DNA from: Guadua angustifolia | Lineage: Eukaryota > Streptophyta > Magnoliopsida > Poales > Poaceae | Reading direction: 5' to 3' | DNA length: 64,000 bases | NCBI GenBank assembly: GCA_036346375.1 | Contig: CM070502.1 | Span: 20,312,924 to 20,376,923 of the forward strand | In this document: one piece after another, positions 53,588 to 64,000 of the stretch | How the letters are laid out: the number at the start of each line of letters is the position of its first letter | How positions within the stretch are numbered: position 1 is the stretch's first letter | Notes under the pieces: model-generated | Database searches by the model: none | What the model saw: only the letters and a program-made list of their open reading frames with translations | Told to the model about the DNA's origin: nothing | Position numbers and translations under genes: made by a program

Positions 53588-55066
53588 TGTAAGATCGAGG
53601 ATGAGCCTAGAGGGGGGGGTGAATAGGCTTTTCTAAAATTTTCTATTACTAAATTCAAGTTTAGTGATTGCTAAGAACAAGTGCTAATTTTGTCGAATTT
53701 AATACTTAACAATTTTAGTGATCGCAAGATAATATCACTACGCAAGTATATTTATTTCTAAGCAAGTAGCACACACGAATCAAATTTCTAGGATTTCACG
53801 AGAGTAGAGAACAAGCAAACCACAATTAATGGACAAGAGAATTTTTCCCGTGGTCTCGGAGACTTGCCGGTCTCCCCTACTCCACGTTGAGGTAGCTTGA
53901 ATTGCTTCAAGCCGGCTCCACTCGCTTGAGCCTTCCCCGATCACTAGTGATAGCTCTTCCCCGCTCCGGGTAGGCGAGCTTCGTGCCTTCACAACCGCCC
54001 GGGTCTTCACACAACCTCCTTTGTGAAGATCACCGGAGCCTCACGCCTCCAAGCCGTCTAGGAGGCGGCAACCTCCAAGAGTAACAAACTTGACGTAGGC
54101 TTGAAACTTAAGAGTGCACACAATATGGCTCACTAAATGCAATGCACTCACTTGTTGCTCTCCAAAACTCAAGAATCAAGAATTCAATGCACAAGAGAGT
54201 GGAGAGTGTTTCTAGGGCTCAAGAGTATTCAATGGAGTCACCAACCAGCCCTACATACAGGTGGGGGGGTATTTATAACCCCACCCCACACAAACTAGCC
54301 GTTATCCGTGACTTCACTTTGATTTATGCGCCAAGGCGGTACTATTACGCCCTCTAGGGGCGGTAGAGTATCAAGACCATTTATATGACTATCTGGTAAT
54401 AATAATCTGACCGACACGTAGCTTTTCTATTTTTTTATATATGGCGGTACTACATTCATGGGTGTGATAATACCGCACAACCAACCGGAAAATCAATCAA
54501 GATCGGAAAAAGGCTACCGCCAACTATTGTCTAGTGATCAAGATTCGTGTGTACTACCGCTAAGACCATCTTGATAGTGCTTACCGAGAGACCGAAAACA
54601 CACCTCATCGAATATAGCTACATGGCTGTGGTGCGGTAGTACCGACTTATTGACTACCGCCTAACCAAGCAGTAGTGCCGACCCTAATTTTTTCAACACT
54701 TTGATTTTTCTCTCGAATGCATAATTTTACTGGATGAACTAATGAGCCATATTAAAATGCACTTTCAAGTTTTAATGCCCAAACCAAGTCCCCCTTGATA
54801 GTACGGCTACTATCCTAAACAATCCGATCTTTTCCCAACTCCGAGATCGGTGAAAGGGCTAGAAAATACTTCTAACTTTTATACCTTCACTTCTTTAGCT
54901 TCTTTTGCGCGTACTCCTTCCATCTTTGCACTTGAAACCATCCAACATCTTTCTAGGAATACATTTATCCTGTTTCCAACTAACTTGCAAAAACATCGTT
55001 AGTCTTTTTCGCGTGATTGTCATTAATTATCAAAACCATAACCACATGGGGGCCTAGATGCTTTCA
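53588..55066 (-). mobile_element. Sirevirus Y LTR shared between two tandem Y units
   Basis: TG...CA ends and 1,479 bp, as for the LTR at 43554. To its left lies the primer-binding site and gag of the full-length unit, so it is that unit's 5' LTR. To its right lies a polypurine tract (55067-55080) and a second Y internal 3' region, so it is also that unit's 3' LTR. The palindrome section (about 54320-54680) is degraded relative to 44300-44640, while the AT-rich rest is almost identical. Confidence 0.9.
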
Positions 55067-55617
55067 ATCTCCCCCTTTTTGGTAATTGATGACAATCCTC
55101 ATAATCGAATTGAAGTAAATTGATATTTAGTGTGAGTGACCAATGGAAATTAATTACTCACACCATGGGATTCTTATTTAGCACTATTTTGTCTTTGGAG
55201 GACAAAAGATATTTGAATGAAAATATTGCTAAATGAGAATAGCTCCCCCTACAAGTGTGCCATGGATAAACACTAAATTTTGCACATTTGTATATGAGTT
55301 ATGTATGGCAATGAAGATGATATTATTCAATTGAAATAACATGACATAATGCAAAACTCATAAGGAAGGATGAATTTTGGATAGACCTTTGGCGCAAAAG
55401 ATCATAGAAAATTAGTTCGTAAACAAGTTCACAATAGATATTCAACAAGACGCAAAATGATGACATAAATAACATAAATAAACACAAGGAGTTCAAAGCC
55501 AACAACCACAAGAGTTAATCAATTTTATTACAAAGGATAGATAGATTTTGAGCTTCAATTCTTCATACTTCTCCCCCTTTGTCATCAAGGACCAAAAGGG
55601 GACCGTCACGGAAACGA
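55067..55617 (-). other. Sirevirus Y third unit: 3' non-coding region with purine tracts
   Basis: Equivalent to 45033-45582. Minus-strand purine runs lie at 55067-55080, near 55242-55250 and near 55571-55579. No coding frame. Confidence 0.7.
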
Positions 55618-57135
55618 CTACTCCTCACCATCTCGATGGCAGCTGGGTGGCGGATGACAAGGCCAAGGATCCCAGCTTGATGACGGAGGAGGAAGATGGG
55701 AAGGAACCACTCGCCGCCATCCCGGACGACAGCGGTGGTAGGATCGATGATCTGCGATAGTCATCAAAGGAGGTGCTAAGTGAACCCAGACGCTCTCGGA
55801 CATCCTCAACCATTTCGCGATTCTGATATTGAAGCTCCATAACAAGTGCAAACTGGCCCTGCATATAGGATTCTTGTCTCGCAAATCCAGCCATCATGTC
55901 CGAACGGAGGGTCTCAAGGCTGGCAAGATAGGCATCGGGCACGGAAGCAGCTTGAGCGGCTTGAGCTTGGGCTTGGGCTTGGGCTGCTTGCCCGGCTTGA
56001 GCTCTTGCTTGAGCGGCTTGCTCGGCGATTTGATGCAAGACTTGAGGTGGAGCGACTCGAGGCTTGTAGGGTTTGTGAGGAGTAGGGGTGGCACCATTAT
56101 ACTCAGCGACTCTCCGGATTAGCGCCATGATATAAGGAGCAAAATAAATGGTCTTCCCCCTATCCCTGGCAGATTGAGACATCTCCCTTATTATGAAGTC
56201 CACCACATCAAAATTTTCTTTTGCCATGATCTTCGCAATGACATTCCAAGCATGGCCTCTCACGGCATCGAAATTGCCACTCTTCGGATGAACAGTGACA
56301 CGAATAATTTTGTTCACCATGCTTGGTTGGAGCTGCAGACCGGCTGAGTTTCCAATTCTGAAGGTGTGTGACTGGTCATAGAAGGTTGCAGCATGTTCCA
56401 AGGTCAAAGGGGCTCATCATGAATTTTAGGATGATGACTGTGGAAGATACCCAAAGCATGCTCAAAGTCATCCTTGGAAGCAGTGTAGCGGGTAGTGTCA
56501 GTCATCCAGGTGATTTGCTCACAATTTTCAGAGACATAGAGCGTCGCATAGAATTGCTTGATGACTTTTTCATTAAAATCAGTCCTTGTACCGAGGAAGT
56601 TGTATAAGCCTGCTCCACCAAACAACTCAGGAATACCGACAAATTCGGGCTGCTCTCTAACATGCTTCCAACTGACCCAGCGTTGGTTGGCAAAATCCTT
56701 CTCCAGATAAATTTGCTCAAACACCCTCTGCTGAAACAAGGAATGGAATCTTGGATTTGGGGCGGAGCGAGGTTGGAGATACAGATTCTGACTTCTGCGA
56801 GCATAATAGTCATCTCCCTTAATTTGAGACGGATCGTGCCTACCAACCGGAGGCACCACTTCTTCTTCCTCTGAGCTCTCCTCAGGGTCACTTTCAGTCT
56901 CATCGTCGCTGCCAGTAATTTGAGGAGCAAGAGCAGGGACTTTTCTCTTCTTAGCCTGGGAAGGCTCGGCAGGACCCTTCCCTTTAGCTCTTGTGGTCCT
57001 CATGGCGACGGTGTAGGAGTTGTCACTATCTCCGCTGTCCGAGTCCGAAGTGGGCACGCCACGACCTTTAGTCGTCTTCTTCGTACCCTTACCCCCTCCA
57101 GAAGGACCGACTCCGGCAACCTTGGTGCGAGGCAT
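55618..57135 (-). pseudogene. Sirevirus Y env-like ORF, third copy, one main frameshift
   Basis: Open from ATG 57135 for 243 codons, then from 56407 for another 260 codons in a different frame. The switch falls at a run of G (56407-56411) that is one base shorter than in the intact copy near 46377, a typical homopolymer difference. The repeat linker here is Gln/Ala-rich ('QAAQAQAQAQAAQAA') rather than Lys/Pro-rich, and the C-terminal Ser/Pro tail is shifted again near 55720. Apart from these points it matches the 506-aa ORF closely. Confidence 0.8.
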
Positions 57136-57528
57136 GATCTAGAGAAGATCAAAGGATTGAGAACATGAGCATTGATTGGGTAGGATTGAATACTAAGAAA
57201 ATGAAATGTGTAAAGGATGAGGGGAACAATTCCAAAAAAAAAAATTGCTCAAAACTGGTGCAGCCACAACATGGCCGGCACTACCGCTACTGGAGGCCGG
57301 TAGTACCGCAAGGTCGGTACTACCGCTCCAGGTGGCCGGTAGTGCCGCCCGAGCGCAACCGAAGAGAGGTTTTGAGCGAAATTTAGACAATGGTTGAGGC
57401 ACTGATGATTTAAACTAGGATTAGGGTTTGGGGAATATTAAGGACATCAAGAATACACCTAATCCTCAAGTATTTAGCCTCAAACAAGATTACACATTTT
57501 AAATTTTCATTCAAACCCTAGAATGCTC
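57136..57528 (-). other. Sirevirus Y third unit: spacer with palindromes, truncated
   Basis: Equivalent to 47104-47490. The cluster at 57274-57355 holds an inverted pair CGGTAGTACCG (57298-57308) and CGGTACTACCG (57315-57325) plus related CGGTAGTGCCG/CGGCACTACCG words, better preserved than at 47240-47310. The Y sequence stops at 57528, where the other copies continue 'AAGGAGAAG'. Confidence 0.75.
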
Positions 57529-58837
57529 CTCTGCCTTTGGGTTGACTGGTTAACTTGGGCGGCGATATTGCGGCCAAGGCGGTGACTTCTTTGCATCTGT
57601 TGGCATGCATTAATCTGGCTCTGCATGCGAATAAAGGCTCAAAGTTTTGTATATCAATGGCGGTCTTTGGTTGGGTTCCTTGTCCTCATCATCGATGTTT
57701 CTAGTGGCGAGAACCGCTCCCATTTCCTCCTTGGTTTCTCGAGTGTTCACCATCCGCCATTGCTCCATCACACTAATACTCGAGTCAAGCGCCTCTAAGG
57801 GTGACTCTTATTCCAAGACAGCGACTCAACATAGGAGTCTCAATCGCTAATCCTAACGCCACTCCTCAGAGCCAACCCCACCGAACTCCCAGGGTGGATA
57901 CACCAGCGTGTCTTTGGTGCAGTACAAACCTATCCTAACGATCCTCACTGGCCGGGCCTCCTGCTCTCTCTGCTGGCTCCACCTCCACTCGCTCTGGCTT
58001 GACCTCCATCGCTCGGCTCAAAGCCACTTCCAGCTCTCGCTCTGCTCTCTCGCTGCGGCTCCTGCCGTGGCTCCTCCGGGTCTGGTCGTGTGGCTCAAGA
58101 TCAGCTCGGCTCTCGTCCGTGCATGACGTCTCCAGCCTCCCAATCCTCTGGATAGAGTGGGCTAAGTACTCACAAGTCACCAACAATGATGAGCCTCACC
58201 GTGTGTGAACTCGCCACGAGACCTCTGCAGCTCTGAACCGTCTCGTCGATAGCATCCTCTTGGCGATGACATATCCGGCAGTGGGTGATCGTGGCATCCT
58301 CCTCCTCGATGGGCTCTCGGTTGCCAGCGAGTGTCTCTGCGTGGGTGGTGGCGGCTCTTGTGCCATCCAACTCCACGGGGTAGGTACGAGCAATCGCCTC
58401 ATCGCCGACGCGATGTCTCCACGAATCGGCGTCAAATGACAACCTCCGGCGGTGATGCGAATCTGACGACTCGCCTCGCCTATCCCTAAGCGTAGACCAT
58501 GATAGTGACATCGGGCAATATCCGATCTGCCCGATCTCTGATGAGTCCCCGTAGATCGGCTGTCATATCCTCCAAGTAGTCATCATCATACGCCAAAGCT
58601 CCATGGCGTACCCTCGATCTTGCTCACCAAAAGTGGATCATCCTCATACGCCAAAGGACACTCACGTGAAACTCACATATTTTAAACCAAAGAAATATGT
58701 GTTAAATTCAACAAGGGTATGAAAGAAGAGAAGGGGTAAGTCGAGATTGCATTATCATCTTGGCACATTTTAGCTTTTAGAAAATAGTTTTATCCTCGCT
58801 CGACCATTCTAACTAAGGGCCGATCCTCATACGGTAT
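57529..58837 (-). pseudogene. Chromovirus leader and gag region, decayed
   Basis: Lies directly inside the chromovirus 5' LTR on the minus strand, so it should hold the leader and gag. Open pieces such as 58511-58170 and 58186-57935 are Arg/Glu/Ala-rich, as expected for Tekay-type gag N-termini, but no complete domain or zinc knuckle is visible. The sequence ends at 57528, so the C-terminal gag, protease and N-terminal RT of this element are missing from the window. Confidence 0.5.
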
Positions 58838-58849
58838 GGCTCGATACCA
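58838..58849 (-). promoter_or_regulatory. Chromovirus primer-binding site, one base short
   Basis: Minus strand reads TGGTATCGAGCC, four bases inside the LTR end. It equals the initiator tRNA-Met complement except for one missing A after TGGTATC. Either the site is mutated or a base was lost at a CAG context in sequencing. Confidence 0.7.
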
Positions 58850-58853
58850 CCTC

Positions 58854-61637
58854 TGTCGGGACGGGTTTGCAAATCCGGACCCTACGTGTATTCAGCACTA
58901 GTCCAGGATCACGCTAGTGCACCACGATCTCAACATTGGTACATATCACACCATAACCAGCGAAATAATAAGTACTTTGATTAAATACTCAAACAAGTTG
59001 ATCGACCTTATGGTCAAGTTACAAAGATACGCCTCGCAGGCAAGACTTATTAAAATATTCAAATCTGGCGGAAATAAAATAAACTGCGTGGCGCCAACCA
59101 ATTTACCCAGTAACCGATCGCTCGCTCCTAGTTTATCGGCTCCTCTCGATACTCCTCCTCTGAGTAGGGTTTGCTTCTTCTTCAAGCGAAGTTGTGTTGT
59201 TGTGGGGTGAGTACTTTGAGCACTCGACAAGTCATGCATGAGAATGCAATTCTAATATTCTACATGCATGGCTTAGTACAAAGGATAGGCTATGGTTCAT
59301 GAAGCGATCTGACATTTAAGAATAACGATGAATAATTTGCAAAGCGACAAAAACAGATAATAAGAATAGTAGCTTTCACAAACATTTTAATCACAATCAT
59401 ATTTCCATCCTATGTCAAGTTCCTCATTACCAACCCCAAGCATTTTCCATAAACAATTCATTTTCATGAAAATCTAACCCTTGACCGTAATCACGAAGCG
59501 ATGCTCATTCACAGTGAGCACGGCTATTCGAATAGGTTGTACACTCTGCGGAGGTTATACACTTTACCCACAAGATACGGGTCAAATACCACCAAGGCAA
59601 ATAAGAATGCTGAAGCCTTTCCAAAGTTCCATCTAAACCCAATCTTTTCGCTAAGGTTTCAACACCGGAGGAATGGTTACCACCTCGGGGCCCCTTTTGC
59701 GCCATGTGAGTTCTCATTCCGCTTCTCAAGACCTCGCACCACCACAGCGATACCAAAGAATAGATTTCCCGGTTTACTCGGCTAAGCCCGTCCCATTCAC
59801 AGAGCTTGTGGGTCATATGAGAGACTTCGTTCAAATGCTGCAAGGTTAAGTCCTTAGTTGGCCGAGGCAAGACTAACCAAGTGTAACTCAAATATCCATG
59901 TCCAATAAAAACCAAAATCAGAAATGTCACGTGGCGAGGCTAAGCATACTACTTGGTCTACTCAACCCATGTTGGCAAATTATTAATGTCCAACTATTAA
60001 TCCATAACCTAGGGTGACAAAGGATTCATGGCCTACAATTATATCGACAAGATAGCATCTGACAACTAGGCATTTAGCTAATCCCAAAACTTATTCAACT
60101 CATTTCTATCAAATTAGCATGCAATAGTTTAAATCAAAATAATTTGCTCTAATAGGTTCAACATGATCAAACACAACTTGCCTTCAAAAGTCTTTGGTTA
60201 GGGTCTGAACTTGCTCTGGTGAAACTTCTCCTCGAAACCTTCGGGCACTTCAACGTCTACGCGTACTTGCCAAATAAATAGCAATAAATAAATAAAACAG
60301 AGAGCAACTCAAGCCTAAAATTCAAATAAAATTCATAAGCAGAAAGAGCTTGATTTTACAAATTTATATAAATTGGAATCACTCAAATCGGAGTTAAAAG
60401 CGAAAGTTATAAGCATTTGAAGTTTCAAAATTCATTTAAAATCAATAAACCGAATTAAATAAATATTTTTCTTTTCGGAAATTAATTATTAAATCATCAT
60501 GACGATGTCGCCACCAGAGAGTGACACGTAGCCTAACACGACGTCGTACCTGACAAATTATTTGACGACAAGTGGAGTCGCCGCCGTGGCGTCGGCATAG
60601 CGTCAACAGATGGCGTCACTACGCGCGGTGTCTGCGGTGCGACGAGTGGGCGTCTTGTCGATGACTTCATGCACGATGGTTTCGTGCGGTGAGAGGCCCG
60701 ACATGTGGGTCCGCTTATCGGCGTCACGTGCCACGATGAAGCGGTGGCGTGGCACGCGGTGGGCCCTCGGTTGCATCTAACGGCGGAGATTAGAAGATGG
60801 AGTTCATTTGTTCTTAAAGCGTGGGCTCGCCTCACGGTGATCGGATGGAGATCGTCCATTTGGCGGCTCGCGAATCCGGCGGCGTTGCGGCGGCGTGGTC
60901 CAACCGGAGACGGAGAGCGAAAGCGTGGCCGGCGGCATTCCGTGCTTCTCGTGGCGAAAAATGTAACTCACGGCGGCTCCATGCGAGGACTCCAGGACCA
61001 GCGGCTGACGATTTACGAGGATCACCGTGGCGGCAAGCAGCAAGAAGTCTGTGGAGGGCTTGGAAGATTGGCGAGCTTCGTCGCGGCAAGCGGCAGCGAC
61101 TTCGGCGGCGTGAGCTAGGGCAAAAAGCGCGCAGCGTCTAGGGCTTCCAGGCGTGTGGCGGCGCCTTAAATAAGGTCCTCGGCGTCCGTGAAAGCGCTGA
61201 GCCAAAGGCCCACACTACAAGCGGCATGGAATCCGTGACGAATCGGATTACGACGTGGTAACGTGGGCCTTGGATGAAGATCTAACAATTTGGGCTTAGG
61301 GTTTTTCAGGAGCGCCCCGCAAAGATCTTCGACCAAGATCTTTGTTCATCGGGATTTTAATCCTTTTAGAATAAAATTAATTCGAAAATAAAATAATTTA
61401 TTTGAGGCATTAAAATATCGGAAAAATTTCGGAAAAATTCTCAAAAATATTTTAGGACATTTGTGACTCAAATAAAATATTTCCAGCAAAATTTTATTTT
61501 AACTTTTCTATTATTCAATTAATTGATAAATGGTTTAATTCAAAATAAATCCAAATAATTCCAAATAAATCCAAATAAATTCGAAATTCCCAAAAATTCA
61601 AAATACCATTTAAATGCAAGAAAAGCAAAAATGGGGT
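58854..61637 (-). mobile_element. Tekay-type chromovirus 5' LTR (about 2.8 kb), 5' tip truncated
   Basis: The + strand left end is TGTCGGGACGGG, next to the primer-binding site. The right end stops within AAATGGGGT.T, a few bases short of the GTTACA seen at 35681. 59432-61637 matches 33508-35681. 58854-59431 is found only here. A GC-rich, indel-variable block lies at 60500-61210, with AT-rich, well-matched sequence on both sides. The LTR would drive transcription of the minus-strand element. Confidence 0.85.
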
Positions 61638-62322
61638 TATTCTGATGTCCTCGCGATTAAGGAGACCAACGCGTTCTTGATCGGTCGATAAGAAAAGCTT
61701 GGAGATAGCCGAGCATCTTTGTAGGTCGATGCTTGATCTTAAGCAGCGAAGCAAGCGCCCGAGAGATCGGAAGCACCGTCGAGGCTTCCGTCAATAGTGC
61801 ATAGCGACCACGATCGGCGGCAACAAAATGGACAAGGAGACCTCTGGGGACGTCAAGTGGTGCCACCTCGACCCGGTGGGCTGCATCAAGCGGTCAAGAT
61901 AGGCATCGACCTTGTCTCCAAATAGGAACTCGAGCTCGTCACTTTCCTTCGGGGAAACCGCGATGTGTTTGCATGGCAACCGTCCGACATGCTCGGGGTC
62001 CCTAGGGAGGTGATCGAGCATCGACTAGTCAGTGAACAAACGCCGAGCTCGTGGTCGCGGAAGCGGTACAGATTAAATGAGGAACAAAAGCAAGCCATAC
62101 AAGAGATCAACAAATTCTCGAATGCTAGCTTTATCAAGAGGTCATCACCCAACATGGTTGCAAACCTAGTCCTTATAAAGAAGGCCAATGGCAAATGGAG
62201 GATGTCGTCGACTACACCAACCTCAACAAACCATGCCCTAAGGATCCTTTTCTCTCGCATCAACACGATAGTGGATTCCCTGCAGTTGTGAATTCTTCGA
62301 TTTTCTATATGCCTATTCGGGG
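61638..62322 (+). pseudogene. Gypsy B second copy: protease-RT linker and RT N-terminal half
   Basis: Diverged copy of about 16990-17652. It has 'MFAWQPSDMLGVPREVIEHR' (about 61965-62024), then a 36-base stretch missing from the first copy ('WSRKRYRLNEEQKQAIQEIN', about 62055-62114), then 'ANLVLIKKANGKWRM' (about 62159-62203). The Trp codon that reads as a stop at 17518 is intact here. Other frameshifts are present. It ends at the ATTCGGGG duplication next to the same hAT element. Confidence 0.85.
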
Positions 62323-63309
62323 CATGGTTATCACGGCGTCGTGAGGCGAGTCGCCGAGCGCTGGGCGCCTAGGCGCCTAAAGCGACGATTAGGCGACTAA
62401 AGAGTTTAGATTTGAATCTCAATTGTAGTTCAAGTTTCCTATGTACAAAATTATAATTCAAGCTCAAATATAGTAGAAGTGAGGAGTGATATGTAGTACC
62501 TTGTAATACAAGCTAAAATAAATAGTGTCAATACTAATACTCAATACTAATATTTAGTAATCAGTACTCAAGAGTCAATAAACTCAATACTAATAGTCCT
62601 TAGTACTAAGCCACTCGGTACTACTACTACTTAGTCACTAGCACTACTACTACTACACAATCAAGCACTCAACCCATTAAGTAAGCATTTCTTTTTAGCA
62701 TCGTTTTGCATCGTTGCTATCGATTTCGGCATTCCTCGTCCCATTCTCGGTAGCCTCGGTAGATCATTGGTCGCCGCATCCCACATCCTCACATTCTTTG
62801 AGCAAGAGCCAGACCCACGAAAACCGATCAAGAGGAAGGGAAGGGAGGTGGAGGCGGAGAGGAAGCGGGGGCGGAGGAAGAGGCGAAGGACGAAGAAAAG
62901 CGAGAGGAGGAGGCGGAGGGCGAGCGAGGCGGAGGATGAGCGAGGCGGAGGATCTGCGGTGGTGGAAGGGCAAGGCGACCGTGAGCGGTAGGCGTCAGCG
63001 GCGGCCGCCTGGCGCTAGGGTTCCTCCGAGCTCCAGCTTCCTTGATCGGTCTCGACTTCACCCGTGAGTCTCTCCGGTCTCTTCTCGGCTCTGGTCCGTC
63101 GGTCCAAAGCGTCTTATATTCTTCAATGAAGTCCCATTGGTCACCCGCCTTGACATCCTCTCACGACGCCTAGGCGTCCATGCATGACCCAGAGCGCCCA
63201 GCGATCGCTTTGGCAGCTTCAGCGAGGCGCCGAGCCAAGGCCAAGTCCGAGCCGGCCGCTGGGCCTAGTCGGCGCTTGGCGTCGCCTAAGCGCAGCCGTG
63301 ATAAGCATG
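62323..63309. mobile_element. hAT-type element in gypsy B RT, copy 2 (987 bp)
   Basis: Same ends (CATGGTTATCACGGCGTC and ...ATAAGCATG), same insertion point and interior as 17653-18672. Target duplication ATTCGGGG at 62315-62322, and ATTCGG at 63310-63315 with two G missing. Several GCCTAGGCG palindromes are reduced. It is a duplicate of the host segment, not an independent insertion. Confidence 0.9.
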
Positions 63310-64000
63310 ATTCGGTATCACCAAATTAGCATGTCCATGAAGGTCGAAGAAAAAGCGCCTTTACTACTCCTTTCGATTATGATACGCTATATATAAAAAT
63401 GCCTTTTGATTTGAAATCTTATTTGGTGCAGCGATATCAACGTATTCAAAATTGCTTGAAGCCCCAATTAGGATGCAATGTAGAAGCGTCGTTAGCGATA
63501 TCATAGTAAAATTGAAAACCGGGGCACTCTAATCGGCGACCTCGTGAAACATTCGATAATCTTAGGAAGTATCGGATGATGCTTAACCAAAGTGCCGCGT
63601 TAGGCGTCCCATCCAACAAGCTTCTCGGTTTCCTAATGTCTAGTCGAGGCATCGAGGCCAACCCATAAGATCGGGCGGTGAATCGGATCGCCCTCCACGA
63701 ACACTAAGAGAGGTACAAAAGCTTATAGGATGTATTGCGGCCCTTAGTCGATTCATCTTTCGGATGGGCGAACGAGGGCTACCTTTCTTCAAGCTATTTA
63801 AGAAGCATGACAACTTCGAGTGGACCAAGGAGGCCGAAGAAGCCTTTCAAGATCTGAAAAGGTATCTATCATCTCTGTCGACTTTAGTTTCACCTAATGA
63901 AAAAGAGGAACTCTTTTTGTATATTGTAGCTATCCTCCAAGTAGTAAGCCGCGGTCCTAGTGGTCGAGCGGGATTGCAGGAGAAGAACCAAAATCTAGAG
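63310..64000 (+). pseudogene. Gypsy B second copy: RT C-terminal half and RNase H start, runs off the window
   Basis: Copy of 18673-19380. The 'YHQISM' restart is at about 63316. The YVDD region near 63485-63510 is broken by two small deletions ('GCGTCGTTAGCGATATC' in place of a longer word), and 'LLGFLMSSRGIEANP' is at about 63622-63666. The connection/RNase H segment near 63690-64000 is almost identical to 19060-19375. The window ends within the RNase H region. Confidence 0.85.

Overview
The window is nuclear DNA of a plant, most likely a grass. The evidence is nested Ty3-gypsy (Tat and Tekay chromovirus types) and Ty1-copia (Sirevirus) retrotransposons, hAT-type DNA elements, and one broken host gene with a very GC-rich first exon. 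No bacterial genes, RNA genes or CRISPR arrays were seen. Almost all of the 64 kb is mobile-element sequence and nearly every reading frame is broken.

Layout. (1) 1-9.5 kb: an old, decayed Tat-type gypsy element ('gypsy A', + strand gag-protease-RT-RNase H-integrase). Its integrase is split by a 1,678-bp LTR-like insertion at 4848-6525 with a 5-bp target duplication, and antisense coiled-coil ORFs follow. (2) 10.0-10.5 kb: a small hAT-like element. (3) 10.8-13.55 kb: the first three exons of an organellar-type lysyl-tRNA synthetase. A 1,088-bp hAT element sits inside exon 3 with an 8-bp duplication, and a gypsy element lies in the next intron. (4) 13.7-24.5 kb: a second Tat-type element ('gypsy B') with its 5' LTR, gag, pol (RT split by another hAT element) and two antisense ORFs. 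(5) 24.5-33.5 kb: minus-strand copia LTR 'X' with Sirevirus 'Y' nested beside it (LTR, env-like ORF, RT/RNase H), cut off within pol. (6) 33.5-38.0 kb: minus-strand Tekay chromovirus 3' LTR and the 3' half of pol. (7) 38.0-57.5 kb: a second copy of the gypsy B antisense region, LTR X and element Y. This time Y is full length (43554-55066) and joined through a shared LTR to a third, truncated Y internal region. (8) 57.5-61.6 kb: chromovirus gag/leader and 5' LTR. (9) 61.6-64 kb: a second copy of gypsy B RT carrying the same hAT insertion.

About 12 kb (21.6-33.5) recurs at 38.0-50.06, and 17.0-19.4 recurs at 61.6-64.0. The duplication breakpoints are not at LTR ends. Differences between copies cluster in GC-rich CG/CHG tracts as small indels, while AT-rich stretches are almost identical. 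This suggests systematic sequencing or assembly error on top of real nesting. I found no support for an undescribed functional system. The most informative items are the datable nested insertions, the env-like ORF, the palindrome arrays in the Sirevirus LTRs and the antisense ORFs.
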